Below, piece by piece: positions 42,353 through 51,224 of a DNA stretch of 64,000 nt. Source of the stretch: Arthrobacter sp. Leaf337. Lineage in GTDB: Bacteria > Actinomycetota > Actinomycetes > Actinomycetales > Micrococcaceae. The notes under the pieces were generated by a model that worked only from the letters and a program-made list of their open reading frames with translations, was not told where the DNA came from and did no database searches. Position 1 is the stretch's first letter. The number at the start of each line of letters is the position of its first letter. The stretch covers positions 65,981-129,980 of the forward strand of contig NZ_LMPC01000012.1 in assembly GCF_001423745.1 (NCBI RefSeq). The letters are read 5' to 3'. The position numbers and the translations under genes are program-made.

Positions 42353-43270
42353 TCAGTTGCGGGACGCCCCGTAGAGCCTGAGGCAGGTTTCCTCGAAAGC
42401 CAGCGCCCGCCGGGTTGGCTGCACTCCCTCGGGGCGGACCAGCATCACCTCGATGGGCGGGAAATTGTCCGTCAGCGTCAACGCCACCACCTTGCCCCCG
42501 GAATAGGTCATATCGCTGTGGAGCCGCTGATTCAGCAATGCGTAACCGTGCCCCTTTGCCACAAATGACCGGACGGTCTCATACCCGGCAAAGCGGTGGC
42601 GGACCTTTGGCACCACGCCTGCAATGACATAGAGCTGCTCGAAGTACTCCCGGCTGTGCGGCAGGTCCAACACCACGGAGGGTTCGCCGTCGAGCTCCTT
42701 GAGTGAAATGGTCTTCTCGGGCCGCGCCGCGGCGGGATGCTCGGCATGGACCAGCACGTGCGGCGGGACGCGTTCCAGCACCTGGTGCGTGAAGCCGCGC
42801 CCGAGGCCGAGGCCGTAGGTCAGTGCCACGTCGCACTGGCCTTCAAGCAGGGCCGTCTGCAGGCTGGCCAGGTCGGCTTCCAGGAAGGACACTTCAACGC
42901 CCGGGTGCTGCACCTCGAACGTCTGGAGGATCGCCGGCAGCCTGAAGGGCGCCAACGGGGCAAACACGCCGACCTTGAGCTCACCCACCAGGCTGGCAGC
43001 CAGGCCGCGGGCGGATTCGTAGAGCGAATCAGCGTGCTCCAGCAGCACCTTGATGTCCTGGGCAAGCTGCCGGCCGGTCGGCGTGAGCCGTAGCCCCTTG
43101 GTCCGGAGGCGCACAAACAGCTGGGTGGACAGGCTCGCTTCAAGCTGGGCCATGGCCGTGGACAGGGTGGACTGGGTCACCAGCAACCGGTCCGCGGCCG
43201 CCGTCATGTTTTCGAGCTCCGCTACCACCGCAAAATACCGCAGCTGGGTCAGGGTAAAGGGCTTAGCCAT
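42353..43270 (-). CDS. LysR-family transcriptional regulator
   Basis: 305 residues. The N-terminal HTH reads FTLTQLRYFAVVAELENMTAAADRLLVTQSTLSTAMAQLEASLS, with the two-lobed co-inducer domain after it (LKVGVFAPLAPFRLPAILQTF). It probably controls the permease/hydrolase/amidase operon that follows on the same strand. The co-inducer is unknown. Confidence 0.92.
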   Translation of the reverse strand: MAKPFTLTQLRYFAVVAELENMTAAADRLLVTQSTLSTAMAQLEASLSTQLFVRLRTKGLRLTPTGRQLAQDIKVLLEHADSLYESARGLAASLVGELKVGVFAPLAPFRLPAILQTFEVQHPGVEVSFLEADLASLQTALLEGQCDVALTYGLGLGRGFTHQVLERVPPHVLVHAEHPAAARPEKTISLKELDGEPSVVLDLPHSREYFEQLYVIAGVVPKVRHRFAGYETVRSFVAKGHGYALLNQRLHSDMTYSGGKVVALTLTDNFPPIEVMLVRPEGVQPTRRALAFEETCLRLYGASRN

Positions 43271-43322
43271 CCGTCAAGGTTCGCATTCTGCGGCGTCGGC
43301 CGCGTTCGGGATCGGGTGAGTT

Positions 43323-43375
43323 TTTGTCCAGATCGCGCGCCCAAAAGGGCGTCGAAGTCGCGTTATCTGGACAAA
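43323..43375. repeat. Nested inverted repeat between lysR and pucR
   Basis: The outer arms TTTGTCCAGAT (43323-43333) and ATCTGGACAAA (43365-43375) enclose CGCG sequences and an inner hairpin CGCCC-AAAA-GGGCG (43338-43351). It lies downstream of pucR (stop 43410) and upstream of lysR, so it may terminate pucR. Its outer/inner design resembles the other intergenic repeats in the window. Confidence 0.7.
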
Positions 43376-43409
43376 GACTCCATAAGGGGGTGGTCGGGTG
43401 GGGCCGGGA

Positions 43410-45059
43410 TCACGGCATCCGGAGCCGGTGGAGCAGGAGGGCGACGTGCAGCGAGGTCCGGGATTCAGCGTCATCAAGGTCCACAGCCAGGAGCTCCTCC
43501 AGCCTGGCAAGCCGGGCATACAGCGTCGGCCTGCTCAGGTAGCCGCTCCGTGCCAGTGCCGCCTTGTTTCCGCCGGATTCGAGGTATTGGCCCAGCAGGT
43601 CCAGGTGCCCGGCGCTCCCCCGGGCCTCGGCCTGCAGGAGGCTTTCCAGTTCAGACTCCACGAACTGCTGGACGCGCGGATCATTGCGCAGGAGGGCCAG
43701 CAGCCCGCGTAGCCGGACGTCGGTGGCCCGGTAGAACGGTTTAGTGCCCCTCAGCGTCGCCGCCGTTTCGGCGACGTGGGCAGCCTCATCAATTCCCGCC
43801 GCTGCCTCCAGCAGGGACGTCCGCAGGCGTCCGACGCCGATGGTCCAGGCCGGCGCCGCTGCCCCCCGCCGGCGGATGCCGCCGTCGTCCGCTGCCTGTG
43901 CCGCCAGCGCGTCCGCCAGCCGCTGCAGGGTGGCGTCTTCAAGCTGCTTCGCTGGGAGCGCGAGGATCATGCCCACCGACCCGGACTGGATGCTGGCGGT
44001 CAGCGCGCTGCCCGCCGTGGACTTGACCACCTTGGACAGTAATTCCAGGAGGACGCGTTCCTCCTGCTGGCCGGCGAGCGGATCGCGGGACGTTGCTGCA
44101 GCCGGCGCGGACGCGCCCATGCGATAGACGATCGGCACATAGAGCGGCGAGCGTTTCAGCCCCAGGGCGCCGGCGCGCGCCAGGGCTTCCGCTTCGCTGA
44201 GCCCCCGCGGGTGGCGCAGCGCGTTGAGCAGCCCGGCCTGGGCCTGCTGGCCGAGCTCGCGCCGGTCCCGTTCGGCGAGCCGGTTGATGGCGAGGGTCTG
44301 TGCCGCGCGCTCAAGCACCATGGCCGCGGTCTCCTCGTCGTCCGGGGTTGCCGGAAGGACCAGCCGTCCCCACAGCTGCTCCCGGACACCCACCGGAACC
44401 TGCAGCCAGTTCTCCGGTCCGGTGCGTACCTTTCTCCCGGACGAGGGCGCGGTCCGGGAGCGGCGCTCCCAGTCATGCAGTAGCTCTGTGGTGGCAAGGC
44501 CCTGCGCCGAATAGGCGAGGACCAGGTGGGACAGGTCCTCCAGCACCACCGGCGCTCCGATCATTCCGGCAGCCTGCTCCACCACCCGCTCCGTGCCGGC
44601 GCTCTCCAGACTGAGGACCGTGAACGCCTCGTGGACATCGCGGGCGCGTTCCACGCGTTCGAGCTGCTCCGCCACGATCATCCGGTGCACCACCTCGGTG
44701 ACCTCGACGAAGCGCACCCGCCGCTGCACCACGGCCACGGGCAGCGTGCATGCCTTCGCCGCCGCATGGAGCGCCGTCAGGCTCCGGCCCCGTTCCCCCA
44801 CCAGTTCGACGATCAGCCCGGCGGCCGAGGACTCCTCCAGGGACCGGATGAACGACGCCGTGGCGTCCGGCTCCTTCTCCAGCTCCAGTCCGGTGGTAAG
44901 CACCAGCTCACCGCCGGAAAGAAGGCTGGAAATGTCCAGCAACTCGCTGACGTGGACCCAGCGCACCGGTGCATCGAGGCCGGCTGCGCCGCCGAGGATC
45001 TGCGGCGAGGCAGCGCGAAGCACGGGGAGGCCCAGAATCGTGCGGAGGGTTGGCAGCAT
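43410..45059 (-). CDS. PucR-family transcriptional regulator
   Basis: 549 residues. An N-terminal PucR domain (LPTLRTILGLPVLRAASPQILGG, VHVSELLDISSLLSGGELVLTTG) leads through a central GGDEF-like/CdaR region to a C-terminal helix-turn-helix (YLESGGNKAALARSGYLSRPTLYARLARLEELLAVDL). Members control purine, gamma-aminobutyrate and amino-acid catabolism. It is divergent from mmsA and the aminotransferase, its likely targets. Confidence 0.92.
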   Translation of the reverse strand: MLPTLRTILGLPVLRAASPQILGGAAGLDAPVRWVHVSELLDISSLLSGGELVLTTGLELEKEPDATASFIRSLEESSAAGLIVELVGERGRSLTALHAAAKACTLPVAVVQRRVRFVEVTEVVHRMIVAEQLERVERARDVHEAFTVLSLESAGTERVVEQAAGMIGAPVVLEDLSHLVLAYSAQGLATTELLHDWERRSRTAPSSGRKVRTGPENWLQVPVGVREQLWGRLVLPATPDDEETAAMVLERAAQTLAINRLAERDRRELGQQAQAGLLNALRHPRGLSEAEALARAGALGLKRSPLYVPIVYRMGASAPAAATSRDPLAGQQEERVLLELLSKVVKSTAGSALTASIQSGSVGMILALPAKQLEDATLQRLADALAAQAADDGGIRRRGAAAPAWTIGVGRLRTSLLEAAAGIDEAAHVAETAATLRGTKPFYRATDVRLRGLLALLRNDPRVQQFVESELESLLQAEARGSAGHLDLLGQYLESGGNKAALARSGYLSRPTLYARLARLEELLAVDLDDAESRTSLHVALLLHRLRMP

Positions 45060-45072
45060 TTACATAGTGTAA
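45060..45072. promoter_or_regulatory. Dyad at the pucR start
   Basis: TTACA-TAG-TGTAA is a perfect dyad directly at the pucR start codon. A further TTACAC (45091-45096) lies opposite GTGTAA (45067-45072), and TGTAA-CGGCGG-TCACG weakly resembles a CRP box. Likely PucR autoregulation and control of mmsA; inference. Confidence 0.45.
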
Positions 45073-45180
45073 CGGCGGTCACGTTTTTCTTTACACATCG
45101 CCCCTTACGGCTGCAGTCCGCCGGCGACAGACTAGACGCAACGCATGAAGCGACCACAAGCCACCACCTGAGGAGATTCC

Positions 45181-46668
45181 TTGAACATCGTCGAGCACTG
45201 GATCAACGGCAGCTACGTCCCGGTCGGCGAGCGCACCGCGCCCGTCACCAACCCGGCCACCGGAAAAGTCACCGCGCAGGTGGCACTGGCCAGCACCGAG
45301 GACAGCAACGCCGCCATCGCCGCCGCGAAAGCCGCGTTCCCGGCCTGGCGCGACACGTCCCTCGCCCGCCGCACGCAGGTCCTCTTCGCGTTCCGGGAGC
45401 TGCTCAACTCCCGCAAGGACGAGCTAGCCGCGATTATCACTTCGGAACACGGGAAGGTCCTCGACGATGCCCTGGGCGAGGTGACCCGAGGCCAGGAAGT
45501 GGTCGAGTTCGCCTGCGGCATCCCGCACCTGCTCAAGGGCAGCTACACCGAAAACGCCTCCACGAAGGTGGATGTCCACTCCGTCCGGCAGGCCCTCGGC
45601 CCGGTGGCCATCATCAGCCCGTTCAACTTCCCGGCCATGGTCCCCATGTGGTTCTTTCCGCTCGCCATCGCCGCCGGCAACACCGTCATCATCAAGCCGA
45701 GCGAAAAGGACCCGACGGCCGTCAACTGGATGGCCGAGCTGTGGAAGGAAGCCGGGCTGCCGGACGGCGTTTTCAACGTCCTGCACGGCGACAAGGTGGC
45801 CGTGGACGCCCTCCTCACCCACCCTGACGTGAAGGCCGTTTCCTTCGTCGGTTCCACGCCAATCGCCAAGTACGTCTACCAGACAGCCACGGCCCACGGT
45901 AAGCGGGTCCAGGCCCTCGGCGGTGCCAAGAACCACATGATCGTGCTGCCCGACGCCGACCTGGACCTCGCGGCCGACGCCGCGGTCAACGCCGGCTTCG
46001 GTTCCGCCGGCGAGCGCTGCATGGCGATCTCGGCGCTTCTGGCCGTGGGCGACATCGCGGACGACCTCGTGGCCAAGATTGCCCAGCGCGCCAATTCGCT
46101 GCGAACCGGCGACGGCCTGCGCGGCTGCGACATGGGTCCGCTGGTCACTGCCCAGCACCGGGACAAGGTTGCCGGCTACGTGGACGCCGGCGAAGCGGCC
46201 GGCGCCACGATCGTCGTGGACGGCCGCACCATCTCCCCGGACGCCGAAGGCGAAGGCTTCTTCGTCGGCCCCACCCTCTTCGACAACGTCACCACCGACA
46301 TGTCCATCTACCAGGACGAGATCTTCGGCCCGGTCCTTTCCGTGGTCCGGGTGGAGACCTATGACCAGGCCCTCGAGCTGATCAACAGCAACCCGTACGG
46401 CAACGGCACCGCGATCTTCACGAACGACGGCGGCGCGGCCCGCCGCTTCGAGAACGAAGTGGAGGTGGGCATGGTGGGCATCAACGTCCCCGTCCCGGTC
46501 CCGATGGCCTACTACTCGTTCGGCGGCTGGAAGAACTCACTGTTCGGCGACACCCACGCCCACGGCACCGAGGGCGTCGGCTTCTTCACCCGCGGCAAGG
46601 CGGTCACGTCCCGCTGGCTCGATCCCAGCCACGGCGGCATCAACCTCGGCTTCCCGCAGAACGCCTGA
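45181..46668 (+). CDS. mmsA: CoA-acylating (methyl)malonate-semialdehyde dehydrogenase
   Basis: 495 residues, starting at TTG 45181 with AGGAG 5 nt upstream. The aldehyde-dehydrogenase core is intact: ISPFNFPAMVPMWFFP, GSTPIAKYVYQTA, GGAKNHMIVLPDADL, catalytic Cys in GFGSAGERCMAIS, and EIFGPVLSVV. The NFPAMVPMWFFP and GAKNH motifs are those of MmsA/IolA, which convert malonate or methylmalonate semialdehyde to acetyl- or propionyl-CoA. The aminotransferase that would make the semialdehyde follows by 27 bp. Confidence 0.95.
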   Translation: MNIVEHWINGSYVPVGERTAPVTNPATGKVTAQVALASTEDSNAAIAAAKAAFPAWRDTSLARRTQVLFAFRELLNSRKDELAAIITSEHGKVLDDALGEVTRGQEVVEFACGIPHLLKGSYTENASTKVDVHSVRQALGPVAIISPFNFPAMVPMWFFPLAIAAGNTVIIKPSEKDPTAVNWMAELWKEAGLPDGVFNVLHGDKVAVDALLTHPDVKAVSFVGSTPIAKYVYQTATAHGKRVQALGGAKNHMIVLPDADLDLAADAAVNAGFGSAGERCMAISALLAVGDIADDLVAKIAQRANSLRTGDGLRGCDMGPLVTAQHRDKVAGYVDAGEAAGATIVVDGRTISPDAEGEGFFVGPTLFDNVTTDMSIYQDEIFGPVLSVVRVETYDQALELINSNPYGNGTAIFTNDGGAARRFENEVEVGMVGINVPVPVPMAYYSFGGWKNSLFGDTHAHGTEGVGFFTRGKAVTSRWLDPSHGGINLGFPQNA

Positions 46669-46695
46669 CCCGGCGCTCCTTCGAAAGGAACAGTC

Positions 46696-48069
46696 ATGAC
46701 TTCCACGATTGAAAGCGGCGTCCTGCCCCTGTCCGGGGACGCCGGGTCGGCCCGCCGCGCCTACGAGCTGGACCGCAAGCACGTCTTCCACTCCTGGTCC
46801 GCCCAGGACACGCTCGATCCAATGGTCATCACCGCGGCCGAGGGCTCGCACGTGTGGGACGGCGACGGCAACAAGTACCTCGACTTCTCCTCCCAACTGG
46901 TCAACACCAACATCGGGCACCAGCACCCCGCCGTCGTCGCGGCCATCGCGGCGCAGGCCGCAAAGCTGTGCACCATTGCCCCGAGCTACGCCAATGACGC
47001 CCGGTCCGAAGCGGCCCGGCTCATCGCCGAACGCACGCCCGGGGAACTGGACCGGATCTTCTTCACCAACGGCGGCGCGGACGCCAACGAACACGCCGTC
47101 CGCATGGCCCGGCTCCACACCGGCCGCCACAAGGTCCTCTCCGCCTACCGCTCCTACCACGGCGGCACCCAGCTCGCGGTCAACCTCACCGGCGACCCCC
47201 GCCGCTGGCCGAGCGACACCGGCAGCACGGGCACGGTCCATTTCTTCCCGCCTTACCTCTACCGCACTGCGTTCCACTCGACCACGGAAGAGGAGGAAAG
47301 CCAGCGAGCGCTGGAGCACCTCGAGCAGCTGATCAGCTTGGAGGGGCCCGCCACCATTGCGGCGCTGATCCTGGAATCCGTTCCGGGGACCGCCGGCATC
47401 TACATGCCGCCGCCCGGCTACCTGCAGGGCGTCAGGGATCTGTGCACCAGGCACGGCATCGTGTTCATCGCTGACGAGGTCATGGCCGGTTTCGGACGCA
47501 CCGGCAAGTGGTTCGCGGTTGAACATTTCGACGTCGTTCCGGATCTGCTGACCTTCGCGAAAGGCGTCAACTCCGGATACGTCCCGCTCGGCGGTGTGGC
47601 CATCAGCCCCGAAATCGCCGCGACCTTTGGGAAGCGCGCGTACCCCGGCGGCCTCACGTACTCCGGACACCCACTGGCCACAGCAGCCGCCGTCGCCACG
47701 ATCAGTACCATGGAACGCGAGGGCATCGTGGAACATGCCGCGTTCCTGGGCGAAACCGTCATCGGCCCTGCACTGGCCGGCTTCGCCGAACGGCACCCCG
47801 CAGTGGGGGAGGTCCGGGGAACCGGTGTGTTTTGGGCCATCGAGCTCGTCAAGGACCGGAGCACGCGGGAGCCGCTGGCACCCTATGGCGGCTCCAGCCC
47901 GGTGATGAACGAGCTCGTCGCGGCGTGCAAATCCAGGGGCCTGCTGCCGTTCGCCAACTTCAACCGGATCCACGTGGTCCCGCCGTGCAACACCAGCGTG
48001 CAGGACATCGGGGCCGGCCTGGCAATCCTCGACGACGTCCTGCACATCGCCGATCAGGCCATCGCCTGA
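46696..48069 (+). CDS. Class III (omega-amino acid) aminotransferase
   Basis: 457 residues. PLP-binding Lys lies in LLTFAKGVNSGYVPLGG, the cofactor Asp in FIADEVMAGFGRTGKW, and SYHGGTQLAVNLTGD and YPGGLTYSGHPLA are typical. With mmsA directly upstream, a beta-alanine or beta-aminoisobutyrate:pyruvate (or oxo-acid) aminotransferase role is the best inference. GAAAGGAAC supplies the ribosome site. The transcript ends at a hairpin (48099-48132). Confidence 0.92.
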   Translation: MTSTIESGVLPLSGDAGSARRAYELDRKHVFHSWSAQDTLDPMVITAAEGSHVWDGDGNKYLDFSSQLVNTNIGHQHPAVVAAIAAQAAKLCTIAPSYANDARSEAARLIAERTPGELDRIFFTNGGADANEHAVRMARLHTGRHKVLSAYRSYHGGTQLAVNLTGDPRRWPSDTGSTGTVHFFPPYLYRTAFHSTTEEEESQRALEHLEQLISLEGPATIAALILESVPGTAGIYMPPPGYLQGVRDLCTRHGIVFIADEVMAGFGRTGKWFAVEHFDVVPDLLTFAKGVNSGYVPLGGVAISPEIAATFGKRAYPGGLTYSGHPLATAAAVATISTMEREGIVEHAAFLGETVIGPALAGFAERHPAVGEVRGTGVFWAIELVKDRSTREPLAPYGGSSPVMNELVAACKSRGLLPFANFNRIHVVPPCNTSVQDIGAGLAILDDVLHIADQAIA

Positions 48070-48098
48070 CCGCTCCCGCCGTGGGCCGTCCACTAGCC

Positions 48099-48132
48099 GG
48101 GCCCGGGTTCCCTTACCGACGGACCCGGGCCC
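48099..48132. terminator. Terminator behind the aminotransferase
   Basis: GGGCCCGGGT (48099-48108) pairs with ACCCGGGCCC (48123-48132) around a 14-nt loop that can extend the stem. It separates convergent genes and has no T tract. Confidence 0.6.
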
Positions 48133-48154
48133 CGGCGGCTACGGAGCGTCCAGG

Positions 48155-48493
48155 CTACGGAGCGTCGGGGCGCTGGTCCCCCTTGTGGCCGCGCAGGTTG
48201 TCCTGGACCTTGCCGAAGAGATCCTTGATGGTGGACTCCGTATTCGTGAGCATGTCCGGCTGGACGTAGACATCCTGCGTCGGAGGCAGGCTGTAATGGG
48301 ACTGCAGGCCGCCCGCGCCGTCAACGCCGTCCAGCGCGATGGTTACCCCGCCCTCTTTGCGCGCAATAGCCCCGATCCGGCCGAACACCAGCGTGAACTC
48401 GTCCGGCTGGAAGCTGACCGTGTGCCCGACGTGCGTCCGGTTAAGCTCGCCCGCCGCAACCGCTTTCTCGTTGCCCGTACCTGCATAGTCCAT
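48155..48493 (-). CDS. Conserved hypothetical protein
   Basis: 112 residues from ATG 48493 (MDYAGTGNEKAVAAGELNRT), with AAGGAG 7 nt upstream. HVGHTVSFQPDEFTLVFGRIGAIARKEGGVTIALDG suggests a small beta-barrel; a polar tail follows (TIKDLFGKVQDNLRGHKGDQ). No family name recognised and no signal or membrane segment. Confidence 0.75.
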   Translation of the reverse strand: MDYAGTGNEKAVAAGELNRTHVGHTVSFQPDEFTLVFGRIGAIARKEGGVTIALDGVDGAGGLQSHYSLPPTQDVYVQPDMLTNTESTIKDLFGKVQDNLRGHKGDQRPDAP

Positions 48494-48639
48494 GGTTGTC
48501 TCCTTGAGGTTGGCTGCGTATGCCAGCAGTCTAGGCCGGGCTCCGGGTGCGGCATAAGGGGTTGCTGGGCGCCTGCACAATTCGCTCCGCCCCGCCTCGG
48601 CACTTCATCCATTGAGTGGCCCCGCTGCCGGCGGCTTAG

Positions 48640-48840
48640 ATGGATCAGGTCGGCGCTGACCACCAGTTGACGGCACCGGGAATCAACCAGGCTTCAGAAA
48701 CGGCATCGGGGACCATCGTGACTTTGCAGGACAATTCGGTGAGCAGCACTACAGGCTCGGACGCCGCGCAGCAGGCCACCTCCGGCACCACGCACTGCGA
48801 CGACGACTGCCACTATTGCTCGGGCCCCGAAACAGACTAG
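48640..48840 (+). CDS. Possible small Cys-containing peptide
   Basis: Up to 66 codons from ATG 48640, which lacks a ribosome site; GTG 48739 (MSSTTGSDAAQQATSG, with CAGGA upstream) gives about 33 residues. The end, THCDDDCHYCSGPETD, holds three Cys spaced CX3CX2C and two His, so it could bind metal. The rest is low-complexity Ser/Thr/Ala. Coding status is uncertain. Confidence 0.4.
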   Translation: MDQVGADHQLTAPGINQASETASGTIVTLQDNSVSSTTGSDAAQQATSGTTHCDDDCHYCSGPETD

Positions 48841-48902
48841 CCGGGCTATCACCTTTCCCCCGCTAGAATTACAGGCAACGAACCGAACCGAGGGAGGACT
48901 CC

Positions 48903-49535
48903 GTGCGCACTCACCATGCCCGGACTCCTTTCCATTCCCTCCGCGCGGCCATGGTCGCCGCGACGATAGTTACCCTCGCAGCTGCAGCCCACGTCCTTGG
49001 CGGCGGCGAACTGCCGGCACCCGGCATCATGGCAGCCGTCCTGGCCCTCACCGGATTGGCAGCCACCGCGGCCACCCGGCTCAAACTGGACTTCCCCGCG
49101 ATGGCTTCGCTCCTGGGAGCCGGGCAACTGGTCCTCCATGAGGCGTTCAGCGCCTTCAGCTCTCCGGCCGGCACCCGACAGCCCGCTGCCCCGGGACACC
49201 ACTCCACTGCATGGCCGCCAGGCATCACGCTGGACACCGCCGGCAGCACCGCCAGCCACCTGCACCAGTTCGATTCCGTCTGGACTGCCGGCCTGATGCT
49301 GGCCGGACACGCCCTGGCCACGCTCGCCTGCGCCCTCCTGCTGGCCAAGGGCGAAGCTGCCCTGTGGTCGCTTGCGGCGTGGCTCCGGCCCCTCATTCAA
49401 CTCCCCGAAGCGGCCATGCCCGACGCCGTCGCGGCACCTGCCGCCGCCGGCTGGCCGGCGGACTCCGCTCCCCTCCCCTGGCGCAACCTCAGGGCCGACT
49501 GCCTGCGCGGCCCACCCGCCGTCGTCGTGCTTTAA
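48903..49535 (+). CDS. Hypothetical membrane protein upstream of ycnI
   Basis: 210 residues from GTG 48903 (VRTHHARTPFHSLRAAMVAA), with GAGGGAGG upstream. Four hydrophobic stretches are seen (AATIVTLAAAAHVLGGG, MAAVLALTGLAATAA, FPAMASLLGAGQLVLHEAF, LMLAGHALATLACALLLA), with His-rich loops in between (GHHSTAW, ASHLHQFD). It lies 139 bp before the YcnI gene. Similar genes accompany ycnI/copC copper clusters in actinobacteria, so a link to metal handling is possible. Confidence 0.75.
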   Translation: MRTHHARTPFHSLRAAMVAATIVTLAAAAHVLGGGELPAPGIMAAVLALTGLAATAATRLKLDFPAMASLLGAGQLVLHEAFSAFSSPAGTRQPAAPGHHSTAWPPGITLDTAGSTASHLHQFDSVWTAGLMLAGHALATLACALLLAKGEAALWSLAAWLRPLIQLPEAAMPDAVAAPAAAGWPADSAPLPWRNLRADCLRGPPAVVVL

Positions 49536-49674
49536 CTTTCCTGACACTTTTTTCCCGGCTCCGCCCTGCCTGCTGATCCGTCCGTTTCCGGGCGGTGTCC
49601 GACAGTCGCCCGGACGCCCAATCCTTAGTTTTGTGCACCGCCCCTGCGAGACGTGCACCCTTGAAAGGCCCCCA

Positions 49675-50460
49675 ATGAAAAAGTCTTCACGCATGTCCTT
49701 CCGCCGCACCCTCTCCGTTACGGCTGCGGCCGGCGGCACCGCAGCCCTCATGCTGGCGGGAGTCACGGCTGCCTCCGCACACGTCGGCGTCACACCGGAC
49801 AAGACCGACGCCAACTCCTACGCACTGCTCACCTTCGGGATCCCGCACGGCTGCGACGATTTCGGCACCACCAAAGTGACCATCACGCTGCCCGGTGAAC
49901 TCAACGACGCCCAGCCCACGGTGAACCCGAACTGGACCGTGGAAAAGGTCGTGGAACAGCTGCCGGAACCGAAGAAGCTGGCCGACGGCGCCACCATCAC
50001 CAAGCGGACCAGCAAGATTGTCTACACCGCCAAGGCTCCGCTGAACCCCGAGCTGCGGGACGCCCTGGTGCTCTCGGTCAAGCTCCCCGACGCCGCCGGC
50101 AAGACCCTCCATTTCCCCACCTTGCAAAACTGTGAACAGGGGCAGACGGACTGGTCCGAGATCGCCAAGGACGGCCAGGACCCGCACTCGCTCAAGGCGC
50201 CTGCGCCCTCGCTCACCGTCACGGCCGCCGCGGCGGACGGACACGGCAGCCATGCGTCGGCGTCGACAGACACCGCGGCAGACACCGCCCAGGCCTCCTC
50301 GGTGACGGGCTCCGGCGCGGACGACGGATCCCAGGCACGCAGCTGGGCGGGCCTGGTGGCCGGCGTCGGAGGACTCGCCCTGGGCGGGGTGGCGCTGATG
50401 CGCAGCCGGAAACCCGCCGCAGCCGCCGCTTCAGGAACCCCCTCGGAACCCGGAAAGTAG
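49675..50460 (+). CDS. ycnI: YcnI-family (DUF1775) exported protein
   Basis: 261 residues from ATG 49675 (MKKSSRMSFRRTLSVTAAAG), with a signal peptide cleaved before His in SAHVGVTPDKT. That new N-terminal His, as in known YcnI proteins, can bind copper. The DUF1775 domain (LLTFGIPHGCDDFGTTKVTITLPGE... WTVEKV) follows. A disordered Ala/Ser/His linker and a C-terminal membrane helix plus basic tail (GLVAGVGGLALGGVALMRSRK) anchor it. GAAAGG precedes the start. Confidence 0.92.
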   Translation: MKKSSRMSFRRTLSVTAAAGGTAALMLAGVTAASAHVGVTPDKTDANSYALLTFGIPHGCDDFGTTKVTITLPGELNDAQPTVNPNWTVEKVVEQLPEPKKLADGATITKRTSKIVYTAKAPLNPELRDALVLSVKLPDAAGKTLHFPTLQNCEQGQTDWSEIAKDGQDPHSLKAPAPSLTVTAAAADGHGSHASASTDTAADTAQASSVTGSGADDGSQARSWAGLVAGVGGLALGGVALMRSRKPAAAAASGTPSEPGK

Positions 50461-50560
50461 CGCACCGGATTGGTGCCCGGAAGTCACAATCCGGGCATCA
50501 ATCCGCTGCAGCGGTCGTGGCATCGTTGACTCAGGCAACGGCGGGCATAAAGTGTGACCC

Positions 50561-51202
50561 ATGAGGTCTCAGCCAATCAAAAACGGACTTGCCATCGCGA
50601 CGGCGGTTGCGGCCGCCGCCTTCCTGCTCACCGCATGCGGGCCCAGCCAGCCGCAGCCCCAGGGAACCTCCGCGGGCGCTTCCACTTCCAGCGCCCCGCC
50701 CGCCACGTCCACCCCGGCCGGCAGCCAGGCGGCCAGCACTCCGGCGTCGTCCTCGTCCGCGACGTCGCCGTCGTCCACGGGACCGTCACGGTGCAAGGCA
50801 GCCAACCTGACGGTGTCATCGGATTCCTCAGGTGGCGGCGCCGCCGGCAGCGTCTATTCCAAGCTCATCCTTACCAACTCGGGGACCGAACCCTGCCTTC
50901 TGCGGGGCTTCCCGGGAGTGTCCCTCACCGCAGACGCCAACGGCGCCCCCATCGGTGCCCCCGCCCGGCAGGACGGGTCCTCGCCCGTTGCGGACGTCCT
51001 GCTTGCTCCGGGGCAGGCCGGAGCCGCGGACATGCGCTACACGCAGGCAGGAAATTACACCGACTGCACGCCTACGGAGGCTGCCGGCTACCGGATCTAT
51101 CCGCCGGAGGAGACCGCCTCGCTGTTCCTCGCCGAACCCCGGACCGCATGCAGCAACGACGCGATCGAACTGCTGACCATCGGGGCATTCCACGCCCGGT
51201 AG
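50561..51202 (+). CDS. DUF4232-domain lipoprotein
   Basis: 213 residues. A lipoprotein signal with lipobox LTAC (Cys26) is followed by a Ser/Thr/Pro/Ala linker (about 30-75) and a DUF4232 domain: CKAANLTVSSDSSGGG, YSKLILTNSGTEPCLLRGFPGVSL, and four Cys that could form two disulfides. Surface-anchored; function unknown. Confidence 0.9.
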   Translation: MRSQPIKNGLAIATAVAAAAFLLTACGPSQPQPQGTSAGASTSSAPPATSTPAGSQAASTPASSSSATSPSSTGPSRCKAANLTVSSDSSGGGAAGSVYSKLILTNSGTEPCLLRGFPGVSLTADANGAPIGAPARQDGSSPVADVLLAPGQAGAADMRYTQAGNYTDCTPTEAAGYRIYPPEETASLFLAEPRTACSNDAIELLTIGAFHAR

Positions 51203-51224
51203 GGCCTGCCGGGACTTCCCGAAC

